Source: Bacillus timonensis | Lineage (GTDB): Bacteria > Bacillota > Bacilli > Bacillales > Bacillaceae_L | DNA: 37,009 nucleotides | Assembly: GCF_004799755.1 (NCBI RefSeq) | Contig: NZ_SLUB01000046.1 | Coordinates: 1-37,009, forward strand | Direction of reading: 5' to 3' | Part shown: one piece after another, positions 1 through 7,597 of the stretch | Layout of the letters: the number at the start of each line of letters is the position of its first letter | Position numbering within the stretch: the stretch's first letter is position 1 | Made by a program: the position numbers and the translations under genes | Notes under the pieces: model-generated | Told to the model about the DNA's origin: nothing | Databases searched by the model: none | The model's input: the letters and a program-made list of their open reading frames with translations, nothing else

Positions 1-106
1 ATAGCGAAGAGGTCACACCCGTTCCCATACCGAACACGGAAGTTAAGCTCTTCAGCGCCGATGGTAGTTGGGACTTTGTCCCTGTGAGAGTAGGACGTCG
101 CTAGGC
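1..106 (+). rRNA. rrf: 5S ribosomal RNA, 3' part (5' end outside window)
   Basis: The sequence matches the Bacillus 5S rRNA pattern: the loop A/helix III region (CCGTTCCCATACCGAACACG), the GAAGTTAAGCTCTTCAGCGCCGA block and the 3' helix ending in GTAGGACGTCGCTAGGC. About ten bases of the 5' end lie upstream of the window. It is followed within ten bases by an intrinsic terminator, so it is probably the last gene of an rRNA operon; no tRNA gene follows it. The exact mature 3' end is estimated. Confidence 0.96.
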
Positions 107-114
107 ACACTAAA

Positions 115-141
115 GATCAGCCAATATGGTTGGTCTTTTTT
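115..141 (+). terminator. Intrinsic terminator of the rRNA operon
   Basis: GATCAGCC and GGTTGGTC form an 8-bp stem with G-U pairs around an AATAT loop, followed by an uninterrupted T run. It lies directly behind the 5S rRNA. Confidence 0.85.
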
Positions 142-172
142 ATTTGTTTTTGTTTGGATATTAGGGGTTGAA

Positions 173-430
173 GAACGTAGTGCCTGTTTGACAGATGTTG
201 AGCGAGAAAGAGTAACGTAAACTGTAGAATTGTTCCCATTTTGTGATTGAATTTAAGTAAATGGTAACGAAAAGGGCGTAATCGTGCCACTTTTGGGAAT
301 GTGATGAAGAAAAGAGTAACGAAAAGCGTGGAATCGTTCCTGTTTTGAGATTTTTTTCATGCAAATGGTAACGAAAAGGACCGATTCATTCCTGTTTCAA
401 TGATTAGATAAAGGAATAGGGAACGCAAGC
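173..430. repeat. Tandem repeat array, 52-bp period, about 4-5 degenerate copies
   Basis: The motif GTAACGAAAA recurs at 212, 264, 316 and 368, exactly 52 bases apart each time. A diverged copy (GGAACGCAAG) starts at 420 and a shortened one (GAACGTAG) at 173. Each unit goes on with a version of GGAATCGTTCCTGTTTTGA, and the second half of the unit varies more. A 67-codon open frame on the minus strand only reads through the repeat and has no ribosome binding site. No function is known to me. Confidence 0.8.
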
Positions 431-483
431 AATACAAAAGCTTTTTTAGATTGTCATTTTTAATAACAGCAAAAAATGATGAC

Positions 484-640
484 CAAGCGAACGTCATAAA
501 GAAGTTCATAATTGGAAAAGATTAGGAAACGTTGATACGGCAAGCGTGATAAAGAGGTTCATGGTTGTGAAAAATTAGGAATTGCCGAACCAGCGAACGT
601 CATAAAGAGGTTCATAATTGTAAAAATTAGAGAACGCCAA
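484..640. repeat. Second tandem repeat, three copies of about 53 bp
   Basis: Three copies of a unit like AGCGAACGTCATAAAGAGG, followed by TTCATAATTGNAAAAATTAG, start at 486, 543 and 592. The spacings are 57 and 49, averaging 53. Small insertions and deletions explain the difference. The sequence is unrelated to the array at 173-430, although it continues at nearly the same period. Bases 431-483 between the two arrays are AT-rich and show nothing I can identify. Confidence 0.75.
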
Positions 641-643
641 ACC

Positions 644-790
644 CGTAAACACCATTACCTGTATACACCCACTCGCAAAACGACTAACTGGTAACCGCAA
701 AAAGCCTCACCGGTATATGACTCACACCAAACCGATAACCGATATACCGCAAACGCCATAGATAGTATATCCCCCAACCTCCCCCTAGCC
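644..790. repeat. Third tandem repeat, 52-bp period, about 2.5 copies
   Basis: Units beginning CGTAAAC, CGCAAAA and CGCAAAC start at 644, 696 and 748, exactly 52 bases apart. Each contains an ACCNGTATA element about 16 bases later. The first unit starts 52 bases after the last unit of the preceding array. The rest of the gene-free stretch (791-960) is AT-rich and holds a short inverted repeat, GACATA-N5-TATGTC at 925-941. That repeat lies ahead of the next gene, but I see no convincing promoter hexamers. Confidence 0.7.
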
Positions 791-974
791 CTAAACACAC
801 AAAAAACAATTCATTCTCCACTCAAAAAAGGAAGTCACTCCCACCCCCTTCAATTTATATAATCCTCACACCATTATTTTTGAAACCAAGCCATGATCCA
901 TTTCGTATAAATACATATAGAACAGACATATCAATTATGTCGATAATATCATGTCTTAGGAAGAGGGGGTCCCC

Positions 975-1289
975 ATGCTCGCTGGTTTTATAATATGTTT
1001 TATTGTTGGTCTTTTATGTATCTTAATGGGTTTTCTGATTTGGAAAAAGAAGCAGCTATCGTTTATTGCTGGTTACAATGAAGAAACATACAAAGGGGAT
1101 AAGGAGAAGCTGGCAAAAGTGATTGGCTTATTTACGATTTTCGTTGGACTGCTTACTATATTATTGCCATTTGGACTTGAGTTTGTAAGTGAGCTCTTTG
1201 GATTGCTGTTTGGTGCCATCATTACGATTGGTTCGATTGCTCTTATTGTATATGTAAACAAATTAAATAAGCCAACTGATTCAAAATAA
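975..1289 (+). CDS. DUF3784 family small membrane protein
   Basis: This is a 104-residue protein with three predicted membrane segments, at about residues 3-23, 47-66 and 73-94. A short cytosolic loop between the first two carries WKKKQLSFIAGYNE, a pattern typical of DUF3784 proteins of Firmicutes, followed by a lysine/aspartate-rich stretch. The function of the family is unknown. The ATG start is supported by the strong Shine-Dalgarno AAGAGGGGG six bases upstream. It stands alone between the repeat region and a terminator, so it is probably a single-gene transcript. B. subtilis does not have it next to yebE, so it is a local insertion or a lineage-specific gene. Confidence 0.72.
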   Translation: MLAGFIICFIVGLLCILMGFLIWKKKQLSFIAGYNEETYKGDKEKLAKVIGLFTIFVGLLTILLPFGLEFVSELFGLLFGAIITIGSIALIVYVNKLNKPTDSK

Positions 1290-1290
1290 A

Positions 1291-1315
1291 TCCCTCACTT
1301 TGATGTGAGGGATTT
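1291..1315. terminator. Intrinsic terminator between convergent genes
   Basis: A perfect 8-bp stem, TCCCTCAC / GTGAGGGA, is followed by TTTT on the plus strand and a T-rich stretch on the minus strand. It can serve both the DUF3784 gene and the convergent hsp20 gene. Confidence 0.8.
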
Positions 1316-1331
1316 TCCCATTCTATTCGAT

Positions 1332-1769
1332 TCATTTATGATCTCGATCAACAACTTCGATTTTCTTTCTGGAGTCATCGGGTATTTGTTTGTGGAGGTG
1401 AACGAATAGGAGCCCTCTCTTGTAGGTTGCTTTTATTCGTTCTTCTTTTACAGTGTAGGGGAGCTGAATTTCTCGTTCGAAATTGCCTTGAAAAATGCCT
1501 TCTTGTAAGATATCAAAACCACTAAAGTTCAAATTGATTTTTCCTTTTACTTCTAGGGTTTGATGTTTGACATATATATCAACATCCTCCACTTTTGCGA
1601 GTCCCGGTAGGCTCAATACGACTAGCAGTTCATTTTCACCTTGATAAATGTTTAGCTGAGAATGGGCGTTGTCGAAAAATGGGGCGAATCCGCTCCAGAA
1701 TTCATCACCAAAAAAATGGTCCCATTGCTTGCGCCAATCATTCAAATTTTTAAATTGGTCCATTTTCAT
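1332..1769 (-). CDS. Small heat-shock protein, Hsp20/alpha-crystallin family
   Basis: The protein has 145 residues. After a short N-terminal region rich in W, F and K comes an alpha-crystallin domain at about residues 40-135. It shows the strand pattern LVVLSLPGL...VDIYVKHQTLEVKG and the family's typical end GLLFVHLHK. These proteins are ATP-independent holdases that keep unfolding proteins soluble, and some Bacillus members (CotM, CotP) belong to the spore coat. The start at 1769 is chosen because AAGGAGGG lies seven bases upstream; the frame remains open 28 codons further but without a ribosome site. A sigma-K/E-like promoter lies about 40 bases ahead, which hints at a spore role. That link is inference. 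Confidence 0.85.
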   Translation of the reverse strand: MKMDQFKNLNDWRKQWDHFFGDEFWSGFAPFFDNAHSQLNIYQGENELLVVLSLPGLAKVEDVDIYVKHQTLEVKGKINLNFSGFDILQEGIFQGNFEREIQLPYTVKEERIKATYKRGLLFVHLHKQIPDDSRKKIEVVDRDHK

Positions 1770-1807
1770 GGGCGGTCCCTCCTTAAATTTACGTCGATTG
1801 CGTACCA

Positions 1808-1835
1808 TAGAATATGGAAAAAAGGGTTGGTATGT
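1808..1835 (-). promoter_or_regulatory. Possible sigma-K (mother-cell) promoter of hsp20
   Basis: On the minus strand, AC (1835-1834), a 17-base spacer and CATATTCTA (1816-1808) fit the sigma-K consensus AC-N16/17-CATANNNTA. The -10 ends about 38 bases before the hsp20 start codon. Chance matches to this short consensus are common, so this is tentative. Confidence 0.35.
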
Positions 1836-1951
1836 GCCTATAAATAAATTCATGATATTATGTTTGAGGGAGTTTCCTTAAGGGAAAATGTTTAGTACAA
1901 TGAATACTTTGGTAAGCTAAGCGAAGGAAGAATTCCTAAGGGGGAGTTAAC

Positions 1952-2494
1952 TTGTTACAGAATGCGTACGTCATGATCCTTATTATTTTAGTCATTAATA
2001 TTGTGTATGTTTCCTTTTTTACGATGCGGATGATTCTGACAATGAAGGGACAGCGTTATTTGGCTGCGTTGATTAGTACAATTGAGGTAGTTATTTATGT
2101 TATTGGACTTGGTTTGGTACTTGATAATTTAGATCAGATTCAAAACTTAATTGCATATGCAGTAGGATATGGACTGGGTGTAATCGTTGGAATGAAGATT
2201 GAGGAAAAACTCGCGCTTGGGTATATTACCGTTAGTGTGATTACAAAGGAATATGAATTGGATTTGCCTAAGCTGTTACGTGCTGAGGGGTATGGGGTTA
2301 CGACCTGGATGTCTCAGGGAAGAGAAGGTGATCGATTGTCGATGACGATTTTAACCCCACGCAAATATGAGATGAAATTATATAAAACCATTACAGATGT
2401 GGATCCGAAGGCATTTGTTGTTGCATATGAACCGAAGTCCATTCATGGCGGATTTTGGGTAAAAGCTGTAAGGAGAGGGAAGCTAGAATCATGA
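1952..2494 (+). CDS. yebE: YebE, UPF0316/DUF2179 membrane protein
   Basis: The product has 180 residues. Three membrane helices lie in the first half (about 5-25, 36-57, 63-82), followed by a soluble C-terminal DUF2179-type domain (about 92-165, with the block [10 protein letters not shown]). B. subtilis YebE (UPF0316) has this layout and lies at the same place, just before yebG and purE. The molecular function is unknown. The gene starts at TTG (1952), preceded six bases upstream by AAGGGGGA. It overlaps the following gene by four bases (ATGA), so the two are probably translated together. Proteins with DUF2179 domains are often thought to sense small ligands, but nothing here tests that. Confidence 0.85.
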   Translation: MLQNAYVMILIILVINIVYVSFFTMRMILTMKGQRYLAALISTIEVVIYVIGLGLVLDNLDQIQNLIAYAVGYGLGVIVGMKIEEKLALGYITVSVITKEYELDLPKLLRAEGYGVTTWMSQGREGDRLSMTILTPRKYEMKLYKTITDVDPKAFVVAYEPKSIHGGFWVKAVRRGKLES

Positions 2495-2688
2495 GTAAAC
2501 CAAAGAAGCAAAAATTTGAGGTCAAAGAAAATGAGACGATTGACCAATGCCTAGACCGAATGCAGGCTGAAGGGTATTTTCCTGTTAGAAGAATGGAGGA
2601 ACCTGTGTTTCAGGAGGTTAAGCGTAATGGGGAGATTGTCGTTGAACCATGTGGAAGAAAGATTGTTTTTGAAGGTAAATTGCAGTAA
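2491..2688 (+). CDS. yebG: YebG, NETI-motif protein
   Basis: The protein has 65 residues and contains the NETI signature ([13 protein letters not shown]) near residue 16, the hallmark of the small YebG family of Bacillales. The rest is a charged, probably soluble domain ending in [10 protein letters not shown]. No function is known. The ATG at 2491 overlaps the stop of yebE and has AAGGAGAGG about eleven bases upstream. An upstream GTG in the same frame is less likely because it lies inside yebE without a ribosome site. The stop codon overlaps the first PurBox-like element of the pur operon, so transcription of yebEG and control of pur are physically adjacent. Confidence 0.85.
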   Translation: MSKPKKQKFEVKENETIDQCLDRMQAEGYFPVRRMEEPVFQEVKRNGEIVVEPCGRKIVFEGKLQ

Positions 2689-2732
2689 AACACGAACGTT
2701 CAAAATAACGACCAGATAAAATGTTCGATATT
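2688..2732 (+). promoter_or_regulatory. PurR operator: two inverted PurBox-like sites
   Basis: AAACACGAACGTT (2688-2700) and the reverse complement of AATGTTCGATATT (2720-2732) both resemble the B. subtilis PurBox AWWWCCGAACWWT. The second agrees at all but one position. They face each other and lie at roughly -83 to -71 and -51 to -39 from the expected start of transcription, as in the B. subtilis pur operon. PurR bound here represses, and PRPP relieves it. The 19-base separation is slightly longer than usual. Confidence 0.75.
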
Positions 2733-2734
2733 AA

Positions 2735-2764
2735 TTGACAACCCAATAAAACTGTTGTTAAGAT
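2735..2764 (+). promoter_or_regulatory. Sigma-A promoter of the pur operon
   Basis: A perfect -35 TTGACA (2735-2740) is followed after 18 bases by TAAGAT (2759-2764), a weak -10. It lies directly downstream of the PurBox pair and upstream of the riboswitch. Confidence 0.7.
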
Positions 2765-2780
2765 TAGGTTAGATAAATTA

Positions 2781-2849
2781 CCTCATATAATCTTGGGAAT
2801 ATGGCCCATAAGTTTCTACCCGATAACCGTAAATTATTGGACTATGAGG
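2781..2849 (+). ncRNA. Purine riboswitch aptamer, guanine/hypoxanthine type
   Basis: The closing helix CCTCATA / TATGAGG encloses the conserved core TATAATCTTGGG, AATATGGCCCATAAGTTTCT, ACC and CCGTAAATTATTGGACTATG. This is the three-way junction of the purine riboswitch. The specificity base is C (in GGACTATG), as in guanine and hypoxanthine sensors such as xpt; adenine sensors have U. In B. subtilis the same element controls purE by transcription termination. Confidence 0.95.
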
Positions 2850-2882
2850 GAAAAGTATAATTTTACCTATTGTTGACATGGA

Positions 2883-2941
2883 ATGCCCAGGTAGGATTGC
2901 TTTCCCCTTTTCGGAAATCAGTCCTAGTCTGGGCATTTTTC
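2883..2941 (+). terminator. Riboswitch-controlled intrinsic terminator
   Basis: A long interrupted stem starts with ATGCCCAG / CTGGGCAT and continues inward with TAGGATT / AGTCCTA and TTTCC / GGAAA. It is followed by TTTTT and lies 19 bases before the purE start. In the family's known mechanism, ligand binding lets this hairpin form and stops transcription. Confidence 0.88.
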
Positions 2942-2959
2942 TATTTAAAGGAGGATCTT

Positions 2960-3448
2960 ATGAATCCAGTAGTTGGTGTAATAATGGGAAGTACTTCAGA
3001 TTGGGAAACGATGAAGGAAGCTTGCAATGTACTAGATGAAGTTGGAATTCCTTATGAAAAAAAGGTTGTATCGGCTCATCGTACACCAGATTTAATGTTT
3101 GAATATGCGGAAACAGCGAAAGAACGAGGCATTAAGGTCATTATTGCTGGGGCTGGTGGTGCAGCGCATTTACCAGGAATGGTTGCGGCAAAAACAACGT
3201 TACCTGTTATCGGCGTTCCCGTTCAATCAAGAGCATTAAATGGACTAGATTCTCTTTTATCCATTGTTCAAATGCCCGGTGGAGTGCCGGTTGCGACAGT
3301 TGCAATTGGTAAAGCAGGTGCAACGAATGCGGGATTATTGGCAGCTTCCATTCTTGGAACATCCACTCCAGAATGGGATCAAAAGCTGGTAGAAATAAGA
3401 GAAACTAGAAAGATTCAAGTACTAGAAAGTAGTGATGAACTTGAATAA
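2960..3448 (+). CDS. purE: N5-carboxyaminoimidazole ribonucleotide mutase
   Basis: PurE moves the carboxyl group of N5-CAIR to give CAIR, the second half of the two-step bacterial conversion of AIR to CAIR. The 162-residue length is typical of class I PurE. Family motifs are visible: GSTSDWE near the N-terminus, SAHRTP, and the glycine-rich [10 protein letters not shown] that binds the substrate. The ATG at 2960 follows AAAGGAGG at a spacing of six; the frame stays open upstream into the terminator, but that part is leader sequence. It is the first gene of the operon and overlaps purK by 14 bases, its partner in the pathway. Confidence 0.98.
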   Translation: MNPVVGVIMGSTSDWETMKEACNVLDEVGIPYEKKVVSAHRTPDLMFEYAETAKERGIKVIIAGAGGAAHLPGMVAAKTTLPVIGVPVQSRALNGLDSLLSIVQMPGGVPVATVAIGKAGATNAGLLAASILGTSTPEWDQKLVEIRETRKIQVLESSDELE

Positions 3449-4583
3449 TCGCATTTTACCAGGGAAAACTATTGGAATTATCGGAGGCGGACAGCTTGGC
3501 AGGATGATGGCCATTTCGGCTAAGGAAATGGGATTTTTCGTTGCCGTACTTAACCCAACACCAAATTCACCATGTGGGCAGGTAGCGGATATTGAAATAA
3601 CCGCCAATTACAATGACCTTGAAGCAATTAAACAGTTAGCAAGTGTGAGTGACGTAATCACTTATGAATTTGAAAATATAGATTATGAGGCTTTAACATG
3701 GCTTGAAGAAAACGCGAATTTGCCTCAGGGCAGTGATTTATTAAAAATCACCCAGGATCGTGGTACAGAAAAGAGTGCGATTCAGGAGATTGGGTTACGG
3801 GTGGCTCCATTTCTTCTGATTGAAAATGAAGAGCAATTAGCTGAGGCTGTTGAGAACATCGGTGTTCCATCCGTTTTAAAAACATGTCGCGGTGGCTATG
3901 ACGGAAAAGGTCAGTTTGTTTTGAAAAAGAGAACGGATGTCAAAGAGGCTGCAAACCTTCTAGTGTCTGGAATGTGCATTTTAGAGGCATGGGTGCCTTT
4001 CGAAAAAGAAATATCCGTAATTGTTACAAGAAATTCGGCAGGAGAGGCTAAAACCTTTCCGGTTGCAGAGAATATTCATGTTGAGAATATCCTGCATCAA
4101 TCCATTGTTCCGGCAAGAATCTCTAAAAAAACAGAAGCCAAAGCAAAAGAAATGGCGATGAAACTTGCTTCAGAATTGCAGTTGGTCGGAACATTAGCGG
4201 TTGAAATGTTTGTGACAGAGGACGGGGAAATCTACATCAATGAATTGGCGCCACGACCTCATAATTCTGGTCATTATACAATTGATGCTTGTGAGACGTC
4301 ACAATTTGAGCAGCATGTGCGCTCGGTTTGCAATTGGCCGCTGGGAGAAACAACCCTTTTACGCCCGGTTGTCATGACCAATATTTTAGGTGAGCATCTA
4401 CAACCTTTACTAGAAAAGGTATCCCTTTTAGCTAATGTAAAGGTTCACTTATATGGAAAGAAAGAAGCAAAAGTAAAGAGAAAGATGGGGCATGTTACCG
4501 TCTTAGAAAAGACAACGGAAGAGGCTTTAGAAAAGTCGAACTCCTTGCAAATTTGGAATGGTTCACAAATTACCCGCGTTTAA
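3435..4583 (+). CDS. purK: N5-carboxyaminoimidazole ribonucleotide synthase
   Basis: PurK uses ATP and bicarbonate to carboxylate AIR to N5-CAIR, which PurE then rearranges. The protein has 382 residues and the ATP-grasp layout: an N-terminal preATP-grasp domain with [12 protein letters not shown], a central ATP-binding part with the glycine-rich [11 protein letters not shown], and the acidic metal-binding segment [19 protein letters not shown]. The ATG at 3435 is preferred over the in-frame GTG one codon earlier because homologues start a few residues before the nucleotide-binding loop. The start lies inside purE, so translation is probably coupled. Confidence 0.97.
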   Translation: MNLNNRILPGKTIGIIGGGQLGRMMAISAKEMGFFVAVLNPTPNSPCGQVADIEITANYNDLEAIKQLASVSDVITYEFENIDYEALTWLEENANLPQGSDLLKITQDRGTEKSAIQEIGLRVAPFLLIENEEQLAEAVENIGVPSVLKTCRGGYDGKGQFVLKKRTDVKEAANLLVSGMCILEAWVPFEKEISVIVTRNSAGEAKTFPVAENIHVENILHQSIVPARISKKTEAKAKEMAMKLASELQLVGTLAVEMFVTEDGEIYINELAPRPHNSGHYTIDACETSQFEQHVRSVCNWPLGETTLLRPVVMTNILGEHLQPLLEKVSLLANVKVHLYGKKEAKVKRKMGHVTVLEKTTEEALEKSNSLQIWNGSQITRV

Positions 4584-4600
4584 GATGAGGAGGATACTTT

Positions 4601-5893
4601 ATGATTGATCGTTACACTCGTGAGGAAATGGGGTCCATATGGACGGAGGAAAATCGGTTCCGTGCTTGGCTAGAGGTTGAAATTTTAGCTTGTGAGGCTT
4701 GGGCAGAGTTGGGTGAGATTCCGAAAGAAGATGTGGCCCTTATCCGAAAAAATGCATCTTTTGATGTCGAGCGAATTAAAGAAATTGAAGAGGAAACAAG
4801 ACATGACGTCGTGGCGTTTACACGTGCCGTTTCGGAAACGTTAGGTGAGGAAAGAAAATGGGTCCATTATGGATTGACGTCTACAGATGTTGTTGACACT
4901 GCCCTATCTTATGTCCTTAAACAAGCAAATGATATTTTACTAAAGGATATTGAAAATTTCATCATTATTTTAGCTGAAAAAGCGAAGGAACATAAATACA
5001 CGGTCATGATGGGACGTACTCATGGTGTTCATGCCGAGCCAACGACATTTGGTTTAAAACTTGCGTTATGGCATGAAGAGATGAAGCGAAATCTAGAGCG
5101 TTTCAAGGTAGCCGCTGAAGGCGTTCAGTTTGGGAAGATTTCAGGAGCGGTTGGTACGTATGCGAATATCGACCCATTTGTTGAAAAATATGTGTGTGAA
5201 AAGCTTGGTATTTCACCTGCACCGATATCTACACAGACCTTACAGCGAGATCGTCATGCAGCATACATGTCGACATTGGCGCTTATTGCTACGTCGATTG
5301 AAAAATTTGCAGTGGAAATTCGTGGCTTGCAAAAGAGTGAAACAAGAGAAGTGGAAGAGTTTTTCGCAAAGGGTCAAAAAGGTTCATCTGCAATGCCACA
5401 TAAACGAAACCCGATTGGTTCAGAGAATATGACAGGAATGGCTCGTGTGATTCGTGGGTATATGATGACAGCCTATGAAAATGTTCCGCTATGGCATGAG
5501 CGTGATATTTCACATTCCTCTGCAGAGCGTATCATTTTACCGGATGCTACGATTGCATTGAATTATATGTTAAACCGCTTTGGAAACATTGTGAAAAATT
5601 TAACGGTATTTCCAGAGAACATGAAACGCAATATGGATCGTACACTTGGTTTGATTTATTCTCAACGTGTTCTTTTGGCGTTAATTGACTCAGGTTTAAC
5701 AAGAGAAGAGGCTTATGATACGGTTCAACCAAAAGCGATGGAAGCTTGGGAAAAACAAGTTCCGTTCCGTGAGTTAATCGAGACAGAAGAAAAGATTACA
5801 AGCCGATTAACACCAGCCCTAATTGATGATTGCTTTGATTATAACTACCACCTTAAGCGTGTAGATATGATTTTTGAACGCTTAGGTTTATAA
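4601..5893 (+). CDS. purB: Adenylosuccinate lyase
   Basis: PurB catalyses two fumarate eliminations: SAICAR to AICAR on the way to IMP, and adenylosuccinate to AMP. The 430 residues form the all-helical fumarase/aspartase fold. The superfamily signature [11 protein letters not shown] lies at 261-271 on the flexible catalytic loop, with the catalytic serine at 262 or 263. [10 protein letters not shown] at about 138-147 carries the conserved acid/base histidine (H141). The start has GAGGAGG nine bases upstream. It follows purK by 17 bases and precedes purC by 44. Confidence 0.98.
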   Translation: MIDRYTREEMGSIWTEENRFRAWLEVEILACEAWAELGEIPKEDVALIRKNASFDVERIKEIEEETRHDVVAFTRAVSETLGEERKWVHYGLTSTDVVDTALSYVLKQANDILLKDIENFIIILAEKAKEHKYTVMMGRTHGVHAEPTTFGLKLALWHEEMKRNLERFKVAAEGVQFGKISGAVGTYANIDPFVEKYVCEKLGISPAPISTQTLQRDRHAAYMSTLALIATSIEKFAVEIRGLQKSETREVEEFFAKGQKGSSAMPHKRNPIGSENMTGMARVIRGYMMTAYENVPLWHERDISHSSAERIILPDATIALNYMLNRFGNIVKNLTVFPENMKRNMDRTLGLIYSQRVLLALIDSGLTREEAYDTVQPKAMEAWEKQVPFRELIETEEKITSRLTPALIDDCFDYNYHLKRVDMIFERLGL

Positions 5894-5937
5894 ATCGTGC
5901 CAGTCACTAATCTGAATTTGAGGGGGAGGAGTCCAAA

Positions 5938-6660
5938 ATGGACATAAAAAAGCTTAGTTTGCTGTATGAAGGAAAGGCTAAGAAACTTTATCAAACTGCT
6001 GAAGAAGCGATCCTATTAGTGGAATACAAGGATGAAGCGACAGCTTTTAATGGGGAAAAGAAAGCACAAATCATTGGTAAGGGACACTTGAATAACGAGA
6101 TTACAAGTATGCTATTTTCAAAGCTTCATATTGCGGGAATCCGAACCCACTTTATCGGAAAGCTTTCGCAAAATGAACAACTCGTAAAACGTGTATCGAT
6201 TATTCCACTGGAGGTAGTGGTCCGAAATGTGGTTGCGGGAAGTTTTGCAAAGCGAGTGGGAATTGAAGAAGGAACAACCTTAAAAAAACCAATTGTTGAA
6301 TTTTATTATAAAAATGATGACCTCGGTGATCCACTTATAAACGGGGATCACATAGATGTTCTAGAGCTTGCAACAAAGGATCAAGTACAGGAGCTTAAAG
6401 AGCAGGCATTAAAAATTAATGAGGTATTACGTACCTTCTTTTTAGACCTTCAAATAAGATTAGTAGATTTTAAACTTGAATTCGGTGTTACGAAAGACGG
6501 AGAGATCCTATTAGCAGATGAAATTTCGCCTGATACTTGCCGTTTTTGGGATGTTGAAACAAATCAAAAATTTGATAAGGATGTATTCCGAAGAGACCTT
6601 GGTAACTTAACCGATGCTTATACGGAAATATTAAACCGACTAGGGGGACGAATTGCATGA
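5938..6660 (+). CDS. purC: SAICAR synthase
   Basis: PurC joins aspartate to CAIR with ATP to make SAICAR, the substrate of PurB just upstream. The protein has 240 residues, the normal length for the single-domain bacterial enzyme. It starts with the nucleotide-binding LLYEGKAKKLY, contains VVVRNVVAGSFAKR in the centre, and ends with the metal-binding LADEISPDTCRFWD. The Shine-Dalgarno GAGGGGGAGGAG is very strong. The stop codon overlaps the purS start region, which continues the tightly packed operon. Confidence 0.98.
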   Translation: MDIKKLSLLYEGKAKKLYQTAEEAILLVEYKDEATAFNGEKKAQIIGKGHLNNEITSMLFSKLHIAGIRTHFIGKLSQNEQLVKRVSIIPLEVVVRNVVAGSFAKRVGIEEGTTLKKPIVEFYYKNDDLGDPLINGDHIDVLELATKDQVQELKEQALKINEVLRTFFLDLQIRLVDFKLEFGVTKDGEILLADEISPDTCRFWDVETNQKFDKDVFRRDLGNLTDAYTEILNRLGGRIA

Positions 6661-6914
6661 TGTACAAAGTAAAGGTTTATGTGACATTACGAGAAAGTGT
6701 TTTAGATCCACAAGGAACGGCTGTTAAAGGATCCTTGCACCAATTAAATTATAAAGAAGTTCAGGATGTACGGATTGGAAAATATATGGAGTTAACGATT
6801 GATGAATCAGTAGTAGACCTTGACCAAACAGTAAAAGAAATTTGTGAAAAGCTATTAGCAAACACGGTAATTGAGGATTACCGTTATGAGGTTGAGGAGG
6901 TTGTCACACAGTGA
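6660..6914 (+). CDS. purS: FGAM synthase subunit PurS
   Basis: PurS is the small bridging subunit of phosphoribosylformylglycinamidine synthase. It holds PurQ and PurL together and helps pass ammonia between them. The 84-residue protein starts [11 protein letters not shown] like other PurS and contains [20 protein letters not shown] and the C-terminal [14 protein letters not shown]. Two ATG codons are adjacent (6657, 6660). The second fits homologues; the first has better spacing to AGGGGGA, so the start is uncertain by one codon. It overlaps purC and purQ by a few bases. Confidence 0.97.
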   Translation: MYKVKVYVTLRESVLDPQGTAVKGSLHQLNYKEVQDVRIGKYMELTIDESVVDLDQTVKEICEKLLANTVIEDYRYEVEEVVTQ

Positions 6915-7597
6915 AATTTGCGGTAATCGTGTTTCCAGGATCGAATTGCGATGTTGATATGTTTCATGCGATAAAGGATGTGCTTGGGGAAGAAGTCGAG
7001 TATGTATGGCATAATGCAACAAATCTTGATGAGTATGACGGTATTTTACTTCCAGGCGGCTTCTCTTATGGAGATTACCTGCGCACGGGGGCACTTGCTC
7101 GTTTTTCAAATGTGATGGATGAAGTGGTAAAAGCAGCGGAGGCAGGTAAGCCGGTTCTTGGTGTTTGCAACGGATTCCAAATTTTATTGGAAGCAGGTCT
7201 TTTACCAGGTGCGATGCGTCGTAATGAGAAGTTAAAGTTTATGTGCCGTCTGGTTGAACTCCGTGTTGAAAACAATAAATCGATGTTTACATCTGAATAT
7301 GAAGCGGGTGAAGTAATCACAGTTCCAATCGCTCATGGCGAAGGGAACTATTATTGCGATGAAGAAACACTTGCTAGATTACGTGTAAACAACCAAATCG
7401 CATTCACGTATCACGGATTAAATCCAAATGGTAGTATTGCAGATATCGCGGGTATTACAAATGAACGAGGAAATGTTCTTGGAATGATGCCTCACCCAGA
7501 GAGAGCGGTTGAGGATTTATTAGGTAGTGCAGATGGAATTAAGCTATTTCAATCAATTGTGAAAAATTGGAGGTTAGCACATGTCGTTACTTCTTGA
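6911..7597 (+). CDS. purQ: FGAM synthase glutaminase subunit PurQ
   Basis: PurQ hydrolyses glutamine and delivers ammonia to PurL for conversion of FGAR to FGAM. It has 228 residues and is a class I (triad) glutamine amidotransferase. The nucleophile is Cys86 in GVCNGFQ. The catalytic His and Glu are H195 and E197 in PHPERA, and [13 protein letters not shown] contributes to the oxyanion region. The start is GTG at 6911 with GAGGAGG upstream. It overlaps the purS stop by four bases, and its own 3' end overlaps purL by 17 bases. Confidence 0.98.
   Translation: MKFAVIVFPGSNCDVDMFHAIKDVLGEEVEYVWHNATNLDEYDGILLPGGFSYGDYLRTGALARFSNVMDEVVKAAEAGKPVLGVCNGFQILLEAGLLPGAMRRNEKLKFMCRLVELRVENNKSMFTSEYEAGEVITVPIAHGEGNYYCDEETLARLRVNNQIAFTYHGLNPNGSIADIAGITNERGNVLGMMPHPERAVEDLLGSADGIKLFQSIVKNWRLAHVVTS

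Noticed and set aside
161-364. 67-codon open frame on the minus strand after the 5S gene
   Set aside because: It runs through the 52-bp tandem repeat, has no ribosome binding site and its product only repeats the array.
880-911. Promoter TTGAAA ... TATAAA ahead of the DUF3784 gene
   Set aside because: The spacer would be 20 bases, too long for a normal sigma-A promoter.
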